A stretch of DNA of 64,000 nucleotides from Apodemia mormo (Eukaryota; Arthropoda; Insecta; Lepidoptera; Riodinidae). The stretch lies in contig JAUPFN010000003.1 in NCBI GenBank assembly GCA_036924255.1, positions 20,008,665 through 20,072,664 on the forward strand. The letters run 5' to 3'. Positions 25,261 to 37,925 of this stretch are shown piece after piece. A program made the position numbers and the translations under genes. The notes beneath the pieces were generated by a model, which was not told the origin of the DNA, did no database searches, and saw only the letters and a program-made list of their open reading frames with translations. How positions within the stretch are numbered: the first letter of the stretch is position 1; every line of letters begins with the position of its first letter.

Positions 25261-25627
25261 GTAAGTTGCATAAATAAAATTGTGGAGTAGATCCGCTACT
25301 ATGATTGAATGGACGACAAACTCCGAATATTTACTAAATGTTGACTGTCCGACTGACATTAATCCGGTGTAATTTAGGACTAGATTCACAAATTTTATTT
25401 ATAATACCGTTATAATCGTTATCACGATTGAGTAAGTACTACTAAATTTGATTAAGATATTATTCTCGAGAGTTGATCTTTCTTCTAAATCTCAGATTCT
25501 TCAAATCTTATTCTGAATTAAAAAAAATATCTAAACAGCTATAAATATGAAGCGTCTGTCTTTATGACACACTAATAGCAATTTTACCACTTTAAACATT
25601 TTTGTTCTGTATATATTCCATTATTAA

Positions 25628-25880
25628 AGTATCTTCACGACCGTATCCACGAAGAGGTAGGCAGAGGTACTCCAAGTGCACCTACGATTAGCCGAAGATA
25701 CTTGGTCTCACAATGTGATAGGTGACAAGCCTATCGCCAACCGGGCACTTTCCAATCCTGGACAACGTTGCTTTTGTCAGAAAATTGAAAAAACACATTT
25801 TTGAATTGCCCGACCCAAGAATCTAACCCGGGACCTCATGTGGTCAACTCCGACATCGGACCACTAGACCACAGAAACGA
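25628..25880 (-). mobile_element. tRNA-derived SINE, family 2
   Basis: On the minus strand it begins CTGTGGTCTAGTGGTCCGA, an A-box type head. It continues with an altered B-box region, the GCGATAGGCTTGTCACCTA core and the CGTGAAGATA tail. It lies in the intron between exons D and E. Confidence 0.82.
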
Positions 25881-25939
25881 TAAATACTATTATTATTTCC
25901 ATATATATAAAGTTAATAAATTTAATTCCAGCGAAACAG

Positions 25940-26145
25940 GTGGGTGCTTGCTAGTACTACTATTGTGGCAGGAATATGTAAGGTGGTGTCACCAATACCC
26001 AGGCGAGACGTTGCAGAACTCTATCACCTAGTAGCCACCTAGCCATAATGGTAGTGGTACGTATAGCCAATCATTTGCATTTTACGAACTGCCTAGCAGA
26101 ATGGCAGTTAGTTTGTTCTTAAAAAGGGACGCGACCAACACGTAG
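25940..26145 (-). repeat. Repeat family A, partial inverted copy
   Basis: It contains TGGCAGGAATATGTAAGGTG, CCCAGGCGAGACGTTGCAGA, CACCTAGTAGCCACCTAGCC and CGCGACCAACACG, all blocks of family A in minus orientation. The part with the GATAGCAAACAAG end is missing. Confidence 0.7.
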
Positions 26146-26159
26146 ATTTTAACTCTTAT

Positions 26160-27352
26160 ATGTAAATGTAGAGTGTATCATCTATTTCATTAGCTTTTAA
26201 TAGTAAGTATGGGTGTTAACATGGAGTTCTTCACCCACACGCAAGCGGCAAGATAATACAAGTAGTTTATGTTTATTACTTGCGTGTTTTGATATTCCGG
26301 TTCTCAGTATAATAATATCGTGTTATTATATCATACCATCATTTATATAAGGAGAAGGCTTAATGTACCCTAGGGGAAATGAAAATGGACATAAAGCCTT
26401 TTATAATTTCTCTCTGGGTCTGCATTTAACATAAACATGAAGTAGCGGCTCATTATGTTCATAATTTTTTACTTAAAAATATAGGTGGAGTTTTAATTTG
26501 AACAAATATGATGATTTTGGGAAAATTTTGTACTACTCTTGTATAATATTCGATCAAAATTTGATCTGGGAATGCTGGTCCTTGAACCACCAATATTTTC
26601 AAAGTACATATGGTATATCAAGCATATTTAAAATTCGAACCACACACATATATTTTTTCTGAATTTTTAATTTATTACTTCTTCTACTTCCATACTATTA
26701 TTATAAATTGGAAAATGTATGTGTGTGTTTGTTTGTCTGTCTTTCACGGCAAAACGGAGCTACGAATTGGCGTAATTTTTAAGTGGAGATAATTGAAGGG
26801 ATGGAGAGTGACATTGGCTACTTTTTGTCTCTTACTGACCCCCCATTGCCCTAAAATAGGAGGTGAAAGTATGTAAGAAGCATTCCGCAACTTTCAAGGT
26901 AGAAAGTTAAAACTTGGTATATGGACTACAAACATATTTGGACTGTTTTGCGCAATCATGTGTAATCATTGTATACCAATTTTCATCACGATCAGCCAAG
27001 GCGGGACTAAGTTATAACCAAAGAGATAAGGGAACAGAAGGGAACCGGGGAATGCAGACGCACAGGATAGGTGGACAAACATTTTGTAATGTAAAGTTGA
27101 TGTTAAAGAGTCAAAATGAAACAAATATTTATCACGAAATTTGACAAAAAAAATGAATGTAAAGGCAAACGTTAGGCTTGTTGATTTACACATACGAAAA
27201 CAAAACCAGTTAAAATGAGACTTAGGTGTGTGTCTAAAAACTTCAATAGTACATCCATCATAATATTATTTAAAATTGTAGTATATAAAAATATTGTATA
27301 TCATATATTTCACACATTTGCCTTTAGTCAATTAATGTATTTCGCCGTCTAG
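26160..27352. other. No gene seen
   Basis: AT-rich 3' half of the intron between exons D and E. It carries a weak Helitron-like phrase near 26690-26790 but nothing I can classify. Confidence 0.5.
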
Positions 27353-27473
27353 AGTCCACCGCCTACAGACAGCTCGCGGCTAGGCGCGGGCGCGGCGGCG
27401 GTGGCGAGTGCGGCGGGGCACGAGCTCGCCGATTTCGCCCACAGGCAGCTGCTGTTTGGTCTGACTACTACAG
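27353..27473 (+). CDS. Nlg: Neuroligin internal exon E
   Basis: This exon reads SPPPTDSSRLGAGAAAVASA, then AGHELADFAHRQLLFGLTTT. The first half is a low-complexity Ser/Pro/Gly/Ala stretch encoded by very GC-rich DNA. The second half matches the fly segment that reads EYANFPKRDLIFCLT at this place, so the exon bridges a variable surface loop and the next core strand. The acceptor is gtctag, ending at 27352 (phase 0), and the donor is gtatcc at 27474 (phase 1). A GTG at 27401 lies in the same frame but is not a start. The loop half has little sequence conservation, so the exact acceptor is a little less certain than for the other exons. Confidence 0.85.
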
Positions 27474-28410
27474 GTATCCTTGGTTATTACAACCTAACAT
27501 ATACCACATGTCATCCACGCATAAATATCGAAGTTCAGTTGCCTATAAAAAATGTTTTGCTATCATTATCAGCACAAATCGTTAGTGCGATGACCATACT
27601 TTTTGTATATTATTAAAGTAATTTTAGAAGTGCAAATTTATTGTACAAAATATTATCAATTTGGTCTTATTATAACTTATTGGGCGCCACTGAAGCGTTT
27701 TTTTCCCCAGTCTCACCAGAGCGAACACTGAGGGATCACACTCATAAAAGAAGCTGCCAATTTCAAAATTGGAACACGAGAGGATTTTTTAAAAACGTAC
27801 ATATTTATTTTCAAAAACATATCGAAAAAAATTGACAACTGCAATCCATCACTAGCAAAATTTTATCGTGAGCATATCGTGAGGTATCTTTGACATTTTT
27901 AGATAATCAGGAAAATGGAAACATATAATTGTCTTTTTAGCACACTACCGGCACCACATGACTGAACGAACAAAATTGAAGTAGGTACTCGCATTTTATT
28001 CTGCTTCTATTTCATCTTCCTAACTGGTATCGCCTCTATTTACGATAAACTCAAAGTCGTAATGAAAATACTTCATGTATTCTTTGTCTTTTTTTCTACA
28101 TGCTGGCAAGTATTAAACTAGGTGTAATTTACATCGATGCTATTTAAGCAAGCAAATATTAAATTTTGTACTCCAGTAGCGTTTTGTCAGATGCTTTTTG
28201 GGGAAATCCCATTTTTTTTAAATACTTACCCTAGATATTTTCTATTGCATTTACCTCGGGCTGACATGCAAAAGTGGCTGACGTAAAACAGTACTTTATT
28301 CAATAAACAGTCACGCAAAATATAACAAGATTGAATAAAAAAGAATAAAAAGCATTTCATAACATTTAAAATCGACGAATTATTAATAAAAAGCGTTGCG
28401 AAATAATGCG

Positions 28411-30765
28411 ACTGTTTTTTTTTTTTTTTTTTTTATAGAAGAGGGGGCAAACGAGCAAGAGGTGCACCTGATGGTAAGTGATCACCGCCGCCCATGGACA
28501 TCTGCAATACTAGAGGACTTGCAGTTGCGTTGCCGGCCTTTTAAGAATGAGTAAGCTCTTTTCTTGAAGGTCCCTATGTCGTATCCGTTCGGAAATACCC
28601 CTGCCGGTAATTGATTCCACAACAGAGTAGTGCGAGGCAAAAAGTGTCGGGAGAAACGCACAGTTGTGGATTTCCAGACATCGAGATGGTGAGGATGGAA
28701 CTTTGAATTTTGACGCGATGTCCGATGGTGGAATTCGGCGGCAGGAATTATTCCAAACAACTCGTCGGAGCACTCCCCATGATAAAGACGATAGAAGACG
28801 CAGAGTGAACCTACATCTCTGCGTAATGCCAAAGAGTCGAGCTGTTCCAAAATAGCCTGCTCGTCAACGATTCGAACCGCTCTACGCTGTATGCGATCAA
28901 GAGGAAGAAGCTGGTATTGGGGAGCTCCGGCCCAGAGATGAGAACAGTACTCCATGTGAGGCCGAATCTGTGCCTTATAAAGTTGAAGGCGATGGGCCGG
29001 CAAAAAGTACTGTCTCGCTCTGCTGAGCACACCGAGCTTTTTAGAGGCTAATTTAGCCTTGCCTTCCAAATGACCGCGAAACTGAACGTAATTCGATATG
29101 TCGACTCCCAGGATTCCGACACTAGCTGAGGCTGTCAGGAGAGTATCCCCAAATCGAGGTGATACGACAAAGGGTGTCTTTTTTGCGGTGAACACGCAAA
29201 GCTGTGTCTTCTTGGGGTTAAAAGTAACCAGGTTTTGACGACCCCATTCAGAGACATCGGTAAGTCGAGTCTCGACTTCAGACACAAGCTTGGTTTGGCA
29301 CTCTTCGACGTGTTCCTGAGAAATACCGCTTCGGCCGGAGTATTTAGCATCACCAGTACTGTCATCCGCATAGCAATGTATGTTGCGAATTCGCATCATG
29401 TCATTGATATGCAGAAGAAACAGAGTCGGTGATAGCACGCAGCCTTGGGGAACACCAGCATTGACAGATTTAAGGTCGGAGCACGCACCGTCGACAACGA
29501 CCTTGATGCTCCGATCAGCCAAAAAACTGGTGATCCACTTGCATAATTCCTCGGGAAGCCCATAGGAAGGCAGCTTCGCGAGAAGCGCTTTGTGCCATAC
29601 CCGATCAAAGGCCTTCGCTATGTCCAAACTAACTGCCAACGCCTCCCCCTTGGACTCAACTGCTTCCGCCCACCGATGAGTTAGGTATACTAGAAGGTCA
29701 CCAGCTGAACGGCCGCGACGGAAACCGTACTGACGGTCGCTAATCAGCTGGTGCTCTTCTAAATACTTGAGGAGCTGAGAGTTGATGATCGTCTCCATAA
29801 TTTTGGAGAACAAGGAGGTTATGGCTATGGGCCGATAGTTAGACGGGTTAGAGCGATCTCCTTTTTTAGGGATGGGATGAACCAAAGCTGTCTTCCATGA
29901 ATTCGGTACCACGCCAAGTGAGTAGGAGAGCCGGAATAGGCGTGTTAATACTGGCGCCAACTCTGGAGCACACACTTTTAGCACGATCGGAGGGATGCCA
30001 TCCGGCCCACTCGACTTGTGGATGTCCAAGGAAAGTAGTGCTTTACGCACAGATGACTGCCGAAATTGTAGTTCTGGCATGGAACTATCACACTGCGGGA
30101 TGGTAGGCGGTGCGTTCCCTTGGTCATCCAGAGTCGAGTTGGCCGCAAAGAAGGAGCCCAGGAGATCGGCCTTCTCCTTTGCGGTATGGGCCAAAGAGTC
30201 ATCGTCTCCGTGCAAAGATGGAAGAGAGGGCTGTGAGAAACTCCCTAAGACAGCCTTGGCGAGAGACCAGAACGCACGGGTCCCTGAAGGAAGGCGAACT
30301 AATTTCTCGCCAATTCTGCCTATGTGTTCAGATTTTGCCTTAGCGATAGCTCTTTTGAAGTACCTCGAGGCGGAATTGTACTCCTTACGTAATATGCTGG
30401 TTTTTTCATCACAAGATGCGGACGCAGCAGCCCAAGCCCGGTAACACTCCTGTTTTCGGCGTGAAGCCGTTTTACAAGAGCGACCAAACCTAGGCTGAGA
30501 CTTACCACCAATTGGTACCGCAGAAAATGGAATGAAAAGTTCCATGCCCTGCAGCACCACATCGGCAATAGAGTCAGCGACTACACTCGGATCATCCAGC
30601 GGGAAGCACAACCGCCCCCATGGGTAGGACGCAAAAAAAGATCGCATCCCGTCCCAATCTGCTGACCTATAGTGCCAAACGCGACGACAGCCTGCTAAAG
30701 GAGGCCGTGATAGACGCGAAACCGGCACTTTACTCCGGATCAGGCAGTGGTCTGACGAACCAACA
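28411..30765 (-). mobile_element. Non-LTR retrotransposon with near-complete reverse transcriptase ORF (CR1/Jockey-group-like), 5'-truncated
   Basis: On the minus strand an uninterrupted 748-codon frame runs from 30728 to 28482. It stays open upstream to about 30765, where SSDHCLIRSKV shows the last motif (S-D-H) of the APE-type endonuclease. Downstream come a linker with a basic stretch, then the reverse transcriptase: KSSGPDGIPPIVLKV, NYRPIAITSLFSKIMETII, LDIAKAFDRVWHKALLAKLP, AGVPQGCVLSPTLFLLHIND and the catalytic HCYADDST near residue 448. The C-terminal region has RPHMEYCSHLWAGAPQ, RIQRRAVRI and LLWNQLPAGVF. The poly-A end is the T-run at about 28411-28434. It lies antisense to neuroligin. 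The intact frame suggests a young insertion, but without the endonuclease it is not autonomous. The clade is not certain. Confidence 0.95.
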
Positions 30766-30769
30766 TCAA

Positions 30770-33417
30770 TTAAAATGTATAAAAAATGTCATTTAATAAT
30801 CTATACTAATATTATAAATGTCAAAGTCTATCATGGAGATAGTTGAAAATCCGAAGTCAAATACAGGTTACTTTATTAAAAAAATCAATCTCTAAAAGGC
30901 TGAAAATTTGTACAAAAAACTACATGGACGATATGTTAATCTACTCAAAAGCGAAGCTAAGTCAATTAAAAATAATTAAAGAACTAATATACTTAAAAAT
31001 AATTAAAAAGATACTTAAATCCCTAATATTAAAATATACCAATAAAAATGTTCGTATTATTATATATCACAAAATTTAAGTTATATAATAATAAAATAAT
31101 ATTCAGTGTACATAATATAAGTGCCTCTAATTATTTACTATATATTTATTAGCAAAACAAATCAGCTAATCATGTGAGAGTAATGATGTTTAAAATGCAA
31201 TAACAAAAAAGAACGATGAGGGTCCATACAAAGTTCGCCTAGAAACGAGTGCATGTGTACAGATGCTTTGCATATTTTTTATTTTATTATCTTTATTTTT
31301 ACTAGCTGTTGCCAGCGACTTCGTCCCCGGGGACTTCGTTTACTCTGCACTGCTTCTCCCTCGTAGGTGATGGCGTAATAATATGTAGCCTATATGTTGA
31401 CCTTACCTGTTAGTAATATTCATGCAAAATTTGAAGTAAATCCATGCAGTACTTTTTGAGTTTACCCCGGACATTCATACAGACAATCAGACAAAAATTC
31501 GAAAAACTATATTTTTGGCTTCGATATCGATTGTAGATAACGTCCCAAGTATTCTTTTAAAAAAATATTCAATGTACAGTTTTGACTTTCCTACGATTTT
31601 ATTATATGTATAGATATTTACATTATTATTTTTTTCTGAAATGTCAATGGTATTATGGACTTTTTTAATACTAGAATTCACAAATAAATTACAATGATTA
31701 TGATAACTTGAATTCACAGTTATTATATAGGTACTATCTTAAGCTATTCATGTCGCAATATATCGGGATTATATTTTTGATTTTAACTATTCGGAAACTA
31801 AAAGATGAACAATCTTTGTTCACATTATCGAAGCAAGATATTTACAGTCACTCGATCACAGATTAACTAATGAAACATGTTTTTTCTTTTTTTAGGAAGA
31901 CACTAAGATTAATTATTATCTTGTTAATACAACGTTCTATGTTGTAGGTTTTGACTATAGTAATTAGTTCTTTTTTTACATTTTACACAATAGTTTGCTA
32001 ACATTTTGCGTTTTACCTATCCGACATTTTCCTAACGTGTTTGGTTGATTATAAATAAAAGAAAGTGTGAACTTTATGGCAGAAAAGAAAAATCTTTGCT
32101 CGTTTCAGAAAGTTTGATTAGGTTCACGTCTTCCAAGTATATTCCTTTATAAAATGTACTTTCTATTAAAAAGTGTCATTTGAATTTTAATATGGGCTTA
32201 TTGTACATTGAATTGATTTGATAATGATGATAATTTCGGCTGAGGTTATATTCTTGTAGGATTTGCAGTCCCGCCTCATCAAATTTCTTCCGTAATTGTA
32301 TGAAATAACTATTTATTTAAATTAAAAAAAAGTTATGCTGTAAAACTGTTTTTTTATATATTTAGTAAATACTCAAACTCACAACTACAAACATGTTCAT
32401 TACACAAATGCTTGTCGATCGATCGAATCGAACTCGAGCTCCTTTGATTACTTAGTCAGGGTCTTTAAAGACTCGACCAACTCGGCAGTGTTTATGTAGT
32501 TCTTTAGAATTTTAAAGTATTTTGTTATATTATAAAGCCACTCCGCTTGTACTCGGACTATTACTTACATACTTTATATGCGTGGCTTCCAATTTAAAAG
32601 GCTACCAAGAAACTTCACTTTTTCGACGTCAGCAATATTAAGGTATCCATACAATGTTTCCACGTTTTTATTGTCACTAATATTTACTAAACAAGCGAAA
32701 ATACATGTAATAGCTTACTATGAATTCCACGGTCTGCCGTAGTTGATATTGAAAATTCTAGGTAAAATTACTAACGATCCATTCCTATTGTAAATGGAGC
32801 TCGTTCCTAAAATCGCGCTTGGAAAGCGAATTTCGGTATTTCATGAATTCCGTAACAACTCGAGGCATCATTTTTAGCCTCTATTTTTCCATATCTATCA
32901 TTTTGATGTAAAAAATTACGGTTCAATGTTATTGAATTTTAATGATTCGTATTCTTATAAAAATCAAATAAATATTTTATTGATTCAGGAGCTGCTTTGC
33001 GGAAATTAATATTTGCCACAATTAAAATGTGGAATTAATTAAATTTGCTAGTAAATGCTCGTAAATACCTTACACTTGCATCGAATGCAGTATTGTACGT
33101 TTCTCCTGAAGATGTTTCGGTTGCGAAGTGAAGCGTGTATATATTGTGTGCTATTGTGTTTGCAGCTGACGTGAGCGAGAGTGTGGTGGCTGTAAAGGGA
33201 CAATTGTGCCGCTGGGTTCTTTGTTTTCCCGCATTCGATGATTTTTGCTAATTCATTGAGCTGCTGTATTTTCTTTCAGTGATATCGCGGAGGTCACACA
33301 AAACAGTTCGCAGAATATAACAAATTCAATTAGTTTCACATTTAAATAAAATATTACAATTTAAGAAAATAAGATACTCATAATAAATCACAAAATCTTT
33401 TATACTCGTATATTTTA
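30770..33417. other. No host gene seen; AT-rich with small repeats
   Basis: It contains a Helitron-like fragment at about 31299-31500 (CTGTTGCCAGCGACTTCGTC...) and a degraded minus-strand family-1 SINE at about 32383-32492 (ACACAAATGCTTGTCGATCG, CTCGACCAACTCGGCAG). Otherwise nothing is recognisable. Short open frames at 30843 and 31487 are compositional. Confidence 0.55.
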
Positions 33418-33600
33418 AACTAGCTGAGCCCGCGACTTCGTCCTCGTGTAAAAATCTCGAAAAAAGTAGCCTACGTTACACTCTATCACATCAGCTATCT
33501 GCCAGTGAAAGTCCCGTCAAAATCGGTCCAGCCGTTCCAAAGATTAGCCGGAACAAACAGACAGATAGACAGACAGACAGACGGACAAAAATTATAAAAA
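33418..33600 (+). repeat. Short Helitron-like interspersed element
   Basis: It begins AACTAGCTGAGCCCGCGACT, continues with AATCGGTCCAGCCGTTCC and ends in an ACAGACAGACAGA-like run. This combination is typical of small non-autonomous lepidopteran elements. Confidence 0.6.
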
Positions 33601-33624
33601 AAATTATTTTGGTATATGTATCGT

Positions 33625-33775
33625 GTATATGTCGCAGTGAAATTGTCAGTACCGTTAGATTATAATTTACCTAAGTGATATTATAATTTAACTGCTAACC
33701 TAACCTAACCAAATTATAAAATCCCTAGGTAGATTATAATCTAACGGCTATTGACAATTTCACTGCGACATATAC
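33625..33775. mobile_element. Small palindromic MITE (151 bp)
   Basis: The left arm GTATATGTCGCAGTGAAATT pairs with the right arm AATTTCACTGCGACATATAC. A second complementary block, CGTTAGATTATAAT, lies further in. The loop carries three tandem CTAAC units. Flanking target duplication is not clear. Confidence 0.8.
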
Positions 33776-34095
33776 ATCCATATGCATTTAGTAAAAAGCG
33801 GTTATTTTAATTACAACGAGACACTCCAATTTTATTTGTTTAAAAAGCAGTTATCTTAATATTACAACCAGACACTCCAATTTTATTTATTTGTAATATT
33901 TGTATAGAGTATATAAGAATTTGATTACGGGGGACACAAAAAGTGTCCCGTGTCAAGACAATTTACTACAATATTTATGGTGATAATATCGATCAGTATC
34001 AATCGATATTTTTATTAAATAGCTTAAATCAAACCCATTCAAATCTATTTACTTGCAATAATGTGGGTTTGTACCCTTAGATATTAATTCATTTT

Positions 34096-34770
34096 AACTT
34101 CCCGCTACGTAGTAGATATGGAAGTTACCGATTTTGCCCCGATTTTTGAAAATCGAATTTTCACCAGATCTATACGTTTTGAGGTCCTTTTCTGACTATT
34201 TTCACAATGACGTCAATATGTCTGTATGTATGTATGCATGTGTGTGTGTGTGTGTGTTTGTGTATGTATGTGTGTATGTAAGCATCTCATAACTTTTGAA
34301 CGGTTTGACCGATTAAAACGCAGTTGATGGGATTCAATTGGATTTAGCTCAACTTAGAGTTCTTGAAAATTAGAACCAATTCGCTCCAAGAGATTTGGAA
34401 AAATTTTGAAAAGATCTGGAAATAAAATTTGGTGAAACATTATTTTTTTAATATAACTCCCAAGTTAATGTGAGTATAAAATCCGATATAAAGTGCCGAT
34501 TGAGTATAAAATCTAATTAGCTCTTTTCCTCATAAAATGCGTCCAATGCATAAATTGTATCAAAATCTGTTCATCCGTTCACATCACTGACGAAAAATTT
34601 TGAAAAAATTGTTTTTTCGACCTTACTTCCAAATATTTCAACCAATCGTTTTTTGATCTTCTACAATATTTTATTACTTAAAAAACTAATACAACAAAAT
34701 CGAATTAAATTTTCAAAAGTTACAGCTTTTCAAATATTAAAATTACGTTGTTTATAGCAAACTTATTTCA
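34096..34770 (+). repeat. Interspersed repeat family B
   Basis: It starts AACTTCCCGCTACGTAGTAG, followed by the internal GT/GTAT microsatellite (34205-34275), ACTTTTGAACGGTTTGACCG and ATTGGATTTAGCTCAACTTA. A second, partial copy resumes at about 35100-35530 after the element at 34774-35088. Confidence 0.75.
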
Positions 34771-34773
34771 TAT

Positions 34774-35088
34774 CTATATATATAACAATCAATCCCTATT
34801 TTCCTTGGTCACGACATCACGCCTGAATGGCTGGGCCAATTTCGGTAATTTTTTTTTTGTTGTGTTTGTAATTGTAAGGAGCAGGTTCTTATAAAAGAAA
34901 ATATTAAGAAAATTGCTCGAAAAAATACAAAAATTTAAGAATACTTAACCACCATATAAAGTTTAATGCTATTTTGGCTGCGTGGAAGGAAAATCCCGTA
35001 GGGCGTAGACTTATATAAATTACGTGTCACGTTGTTTGTCCGCTATGGATTCCTAATATGAATGGCAAAACAACGTTTGCTTGTTCTT
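34774..35088 (-). repeat. Small non-autonomous element, inverted copy of 20581-20888
   Basis: It begins TATATATAACAATCAATCCC, contains GGTCACGACATCACGCCTGA and ends GGCAAAACAACGTTTGC. The reverse complement of the copy at 20581 is recognisable along its whole length. It separates two family-B segments. Confidence 0.75.
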
Positions 35089-35529
35089 AAAATAAATTTC
35101 AGGCTAATATACCGATTTATTTAAAAATCTAGTCAGCTTTTCTACCTAAAAACTGCATCAGATATCGTAAGCCGGATTAAAAGTCAGTTGTTTCGTTCAG
35201 GATTTATCAATGATGCAAATTTTTGAAAATGTTTTTACAATATTTGACCTTCGACCTTTTTTGATTTTGTAGTTAAATAAAATAACTTGGAGTTCAAAAA
35301 TTTCGTTGTACGCCATTCAAAAGACCAAAACCGATCATCATTTTGAAAATATACATCTTTTCGAATATTAAATTAATATTTTTACAAACTCTAGATTTGT
35401 GAACTTTTTGAGTTCAATATGCCACACATGCCACACTGAACTCTTTGAGTTCAAAAATCCATACTAAGGTATAGTTTGCACTTCGTTGAGTTTAAAATAC
35501 CTCAATTTAGTGGAAGCTTTCAAGGATGG

Positions 35530-35785
35530 TTCTGCCAGGCAGGTCGTAAAAGGCGACCGATTGGCTATTGAGTAACATCGTGGCTACTAGGTGGTAGAGT
35601 TAATGCATTGTCACGTCCGGGTCAGGTAACACCGCCTTACCTATTCCTGCCGCAATAGCGTCAGTGCTTGTCGCTGTCGTGTTCCGGTTGGAGGGTAAGG
35701 TAGCCGGTAAATTTGGTGTCTATAGACGATGGTTGACTCTTTCCATCAGGAGACCCATTCGCTTGTTTGCTATCTCGTGATGTAA
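35530..35785 (+). repeat. Repeat family A
   Basis: It carries TTCTGCCAGGCAGGTCGTAA, CCGCCTTACCTATTCCTGCC, GGTGTCTATAGACGATGGTT and CGCTTGTTTGCTATCTCGTG. It follows the family-B segment directly. Confidence 0.8.
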
Positions 35786-36399
35786 TAAAAATTGTTATTT
35801 TTAAATAATCTTATAATGATGAAACCCAGCCACTGGTTTATTTTAACCACACAAATTCCCAATTAAAATCTACGAAAAGTTTCCCTTATAAATGAATGAT
35901 CGAAAATTTTATCAAAATATCCCTTGGTCTATTATGTATCGGCAATCTGGATAGCTATAAGTCAACGTTCGATTAATATTGACCATTCAAGAACGACTAC
36001 GCCGAAACTATGCCTGACTAATTAACAGTTCATCTTTGAGACGTACACGTATTCATTGCCAATCTAGTTTTGAAACTGAAAAAATTAAAACTTACCATAA
36101 ATCCTTATTTTAACGGCATATTTATTTTCACTTAATCTTATTTTTAAAGTAGTTACTTTTTTGAGTATACCAGCTTAATTGAATTTCAAATACCGCAATC
36201 ATATTACATAGTCTTTAAAATTTACAGCTCAGAGTTCAGTATACAGTTTTATAAGAAAATTTTAACTTTTCACCCGACTATTCATTATACATGCATCCGT
36301 ATACAAACCCTCTCATACGAACGAACGCAAATACACATACGCGCGCTCACACATACACACACAGCGCATTTAGTTTATATATACTCCATGCATCTGGGC

Positions 36400-37110
36400 T
36401 TATTGACAATCAGTATTTCATAGAGTTACGACACAAGTTCAGAATGTACTCTGGGTATGAGATAGAGGACTTCTGCTACGTGCTGTGCAAACCATACATA
36501 AGGGATTTGAAAGAACGTCCGCGGCCGGATGGCAACATATCGCCCTGGTTCGATGTCAATATTGGTATTAAGCAGGGTTGTGTATGAACTTCAAACACTG
36601 GCCACACTTACGAGTGATAATTGTAAGTCTATGGGGCTTACAAGTGAATGCAAAGAAAACTAGTTATCGTTTTTGAAAGAGAAACGGTCAGAACGGTTGT
36701 AAGGGTTGTGGTTGATGATGTAATACTGGAACATGTGGATAATATTGTATATTTTGAATTTACTTTTAGCAGGAATACACCGCTAATGTCGAAAGAAGAA
36801 TGTGTGCAAGAAACAGAAAGAGTGGAACGTTAGGGAAATTAGTTAAAACCACAGAATTATGTCAGGGTACCTGACTTGCCCTGCATAATTATGTAGTTAT
36901 GCCATCGTTACTGTATGGTAGTGACAGTTGGGTATGTCAGAAAGGACATGGAAGTAGAATTAACACGGTTGAGATGAGACCACTACGGAAAATATGTGGC
37001 GTAACACTCGCAGGTTAGGCCTAAAAGAAAGCGTCGGTGTAAAAATGGGAAAGGGCATAACTCCGTTAGTTCAGACATGTAGAAAGAATAGAAGATTAAA
37101 CTTTAACAAA
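36400..37110 (+). mobile_element. RTE-like non-LTR retrotransposon remnant
   Basis: Broken coding pieces appear in order. Near 36430-36585 are RHKFRMYSGYEIEDFCYVLC and NIGIKQGCV (the reverse-transcriptase K-Q-G-C motif). Near 36648-36830 are VFERETVRT and VDNIVYFEFTFSRN, matching the RTE E-x-V-D-x-x-x-Y-L-G-S-x-F block. Near 36900-37080 are PSLLYGSDSWVCQKGHGSRI and RPLRKICGV. Large deletions and stops make it inactive. The same family lies in the opposite orientation at 23740-24335. Confidence 0.8.
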
Positions 37111-37826
37111 ACAGATATACATTGCGAATGTTACAATATTACAAGGCCAGTTGCTCGCTTAATTGTCCACTAAATATTTTTTGTAATATGATATAGTATT
37201 TTAGGAAAATGAACTTTGTCCCAATAAAAATCCACTATTCTTCAATGTTACTCTGAGTCAGATTTCCTGACTATTGCCCTCCAGCATTAGGTCGTTACGA
37301 ACACTGAGAAACAGTCTTTTCTCTTTGTTACAATGTTATTCATGCGAACAAACACGTAAAGCTATATTCTTAATGAACATATAACACCCTCAACATTTGT
37401 ATGTTTTTGCATTAATAACATTAAACGATTTATCGAATGATGCATAATAACGCATTATTCGATAAATCGTTTTAAACAAGTTAGCCGTGAAAAGACTGTA
37501 TATACTGAAGAATGGTATTCAGTACTCGATCTGGATACCGAATATTAATAAAAAGATTACAGATTACGCGAATAGATATTGAAGTTGATTGTTTAGAAAC
37601 AGAAATTTACTGAACACATGACTCGACTCGTTAGCTCGCCGCCTTAGCTCTAGTATTCGAGATGACCTTACTTTCTCAATATTACTTCACTAATTAAGTT
37701 GAAGTTAACTATGTAATAAAAAAATATTCTCATTTTATTTTTATTATATTTTTATTAGTTACATATAACCATTAACCATAGGTTCCTTGATTATGTAAAG
37801 TCTATTACCATTCTACCTGTAATGTG

Positions 37827-37830
<4 letters not shown>
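37110..37830. other. No gene seen; one hairpin
   Basis: AT-rich sequence containing the inverted repeat at 37421-37475, in which GATTTATCGAATGATGC faces GCATTATTCGATAAATC with an 8-base loop and one mismatch. Confidence 0.55.

Positions 37831-37924
<94 letters not shown>
37830..37924. repeat. (TA)n microsatellite
   Basis: About 95 bp of TA repeat. Confidence 0.97.

Positions 37925-37925
<1 letters not shown>

Noticed and set aside
27401..27616. Separate small protein starting with GTG
   Set aside because: It is the second half of exon E followed by intron read-through.
29995..30444. Open frames on the + strand within 28482-30728
   Set aside because: These are antisense shadows of the long retrotransposon reading frame.
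33698..33712. Interstitial telomere repeat
   Set aside because: Only three CTAAC units, inside the loop of a small MITE. Too short to call telomeric.
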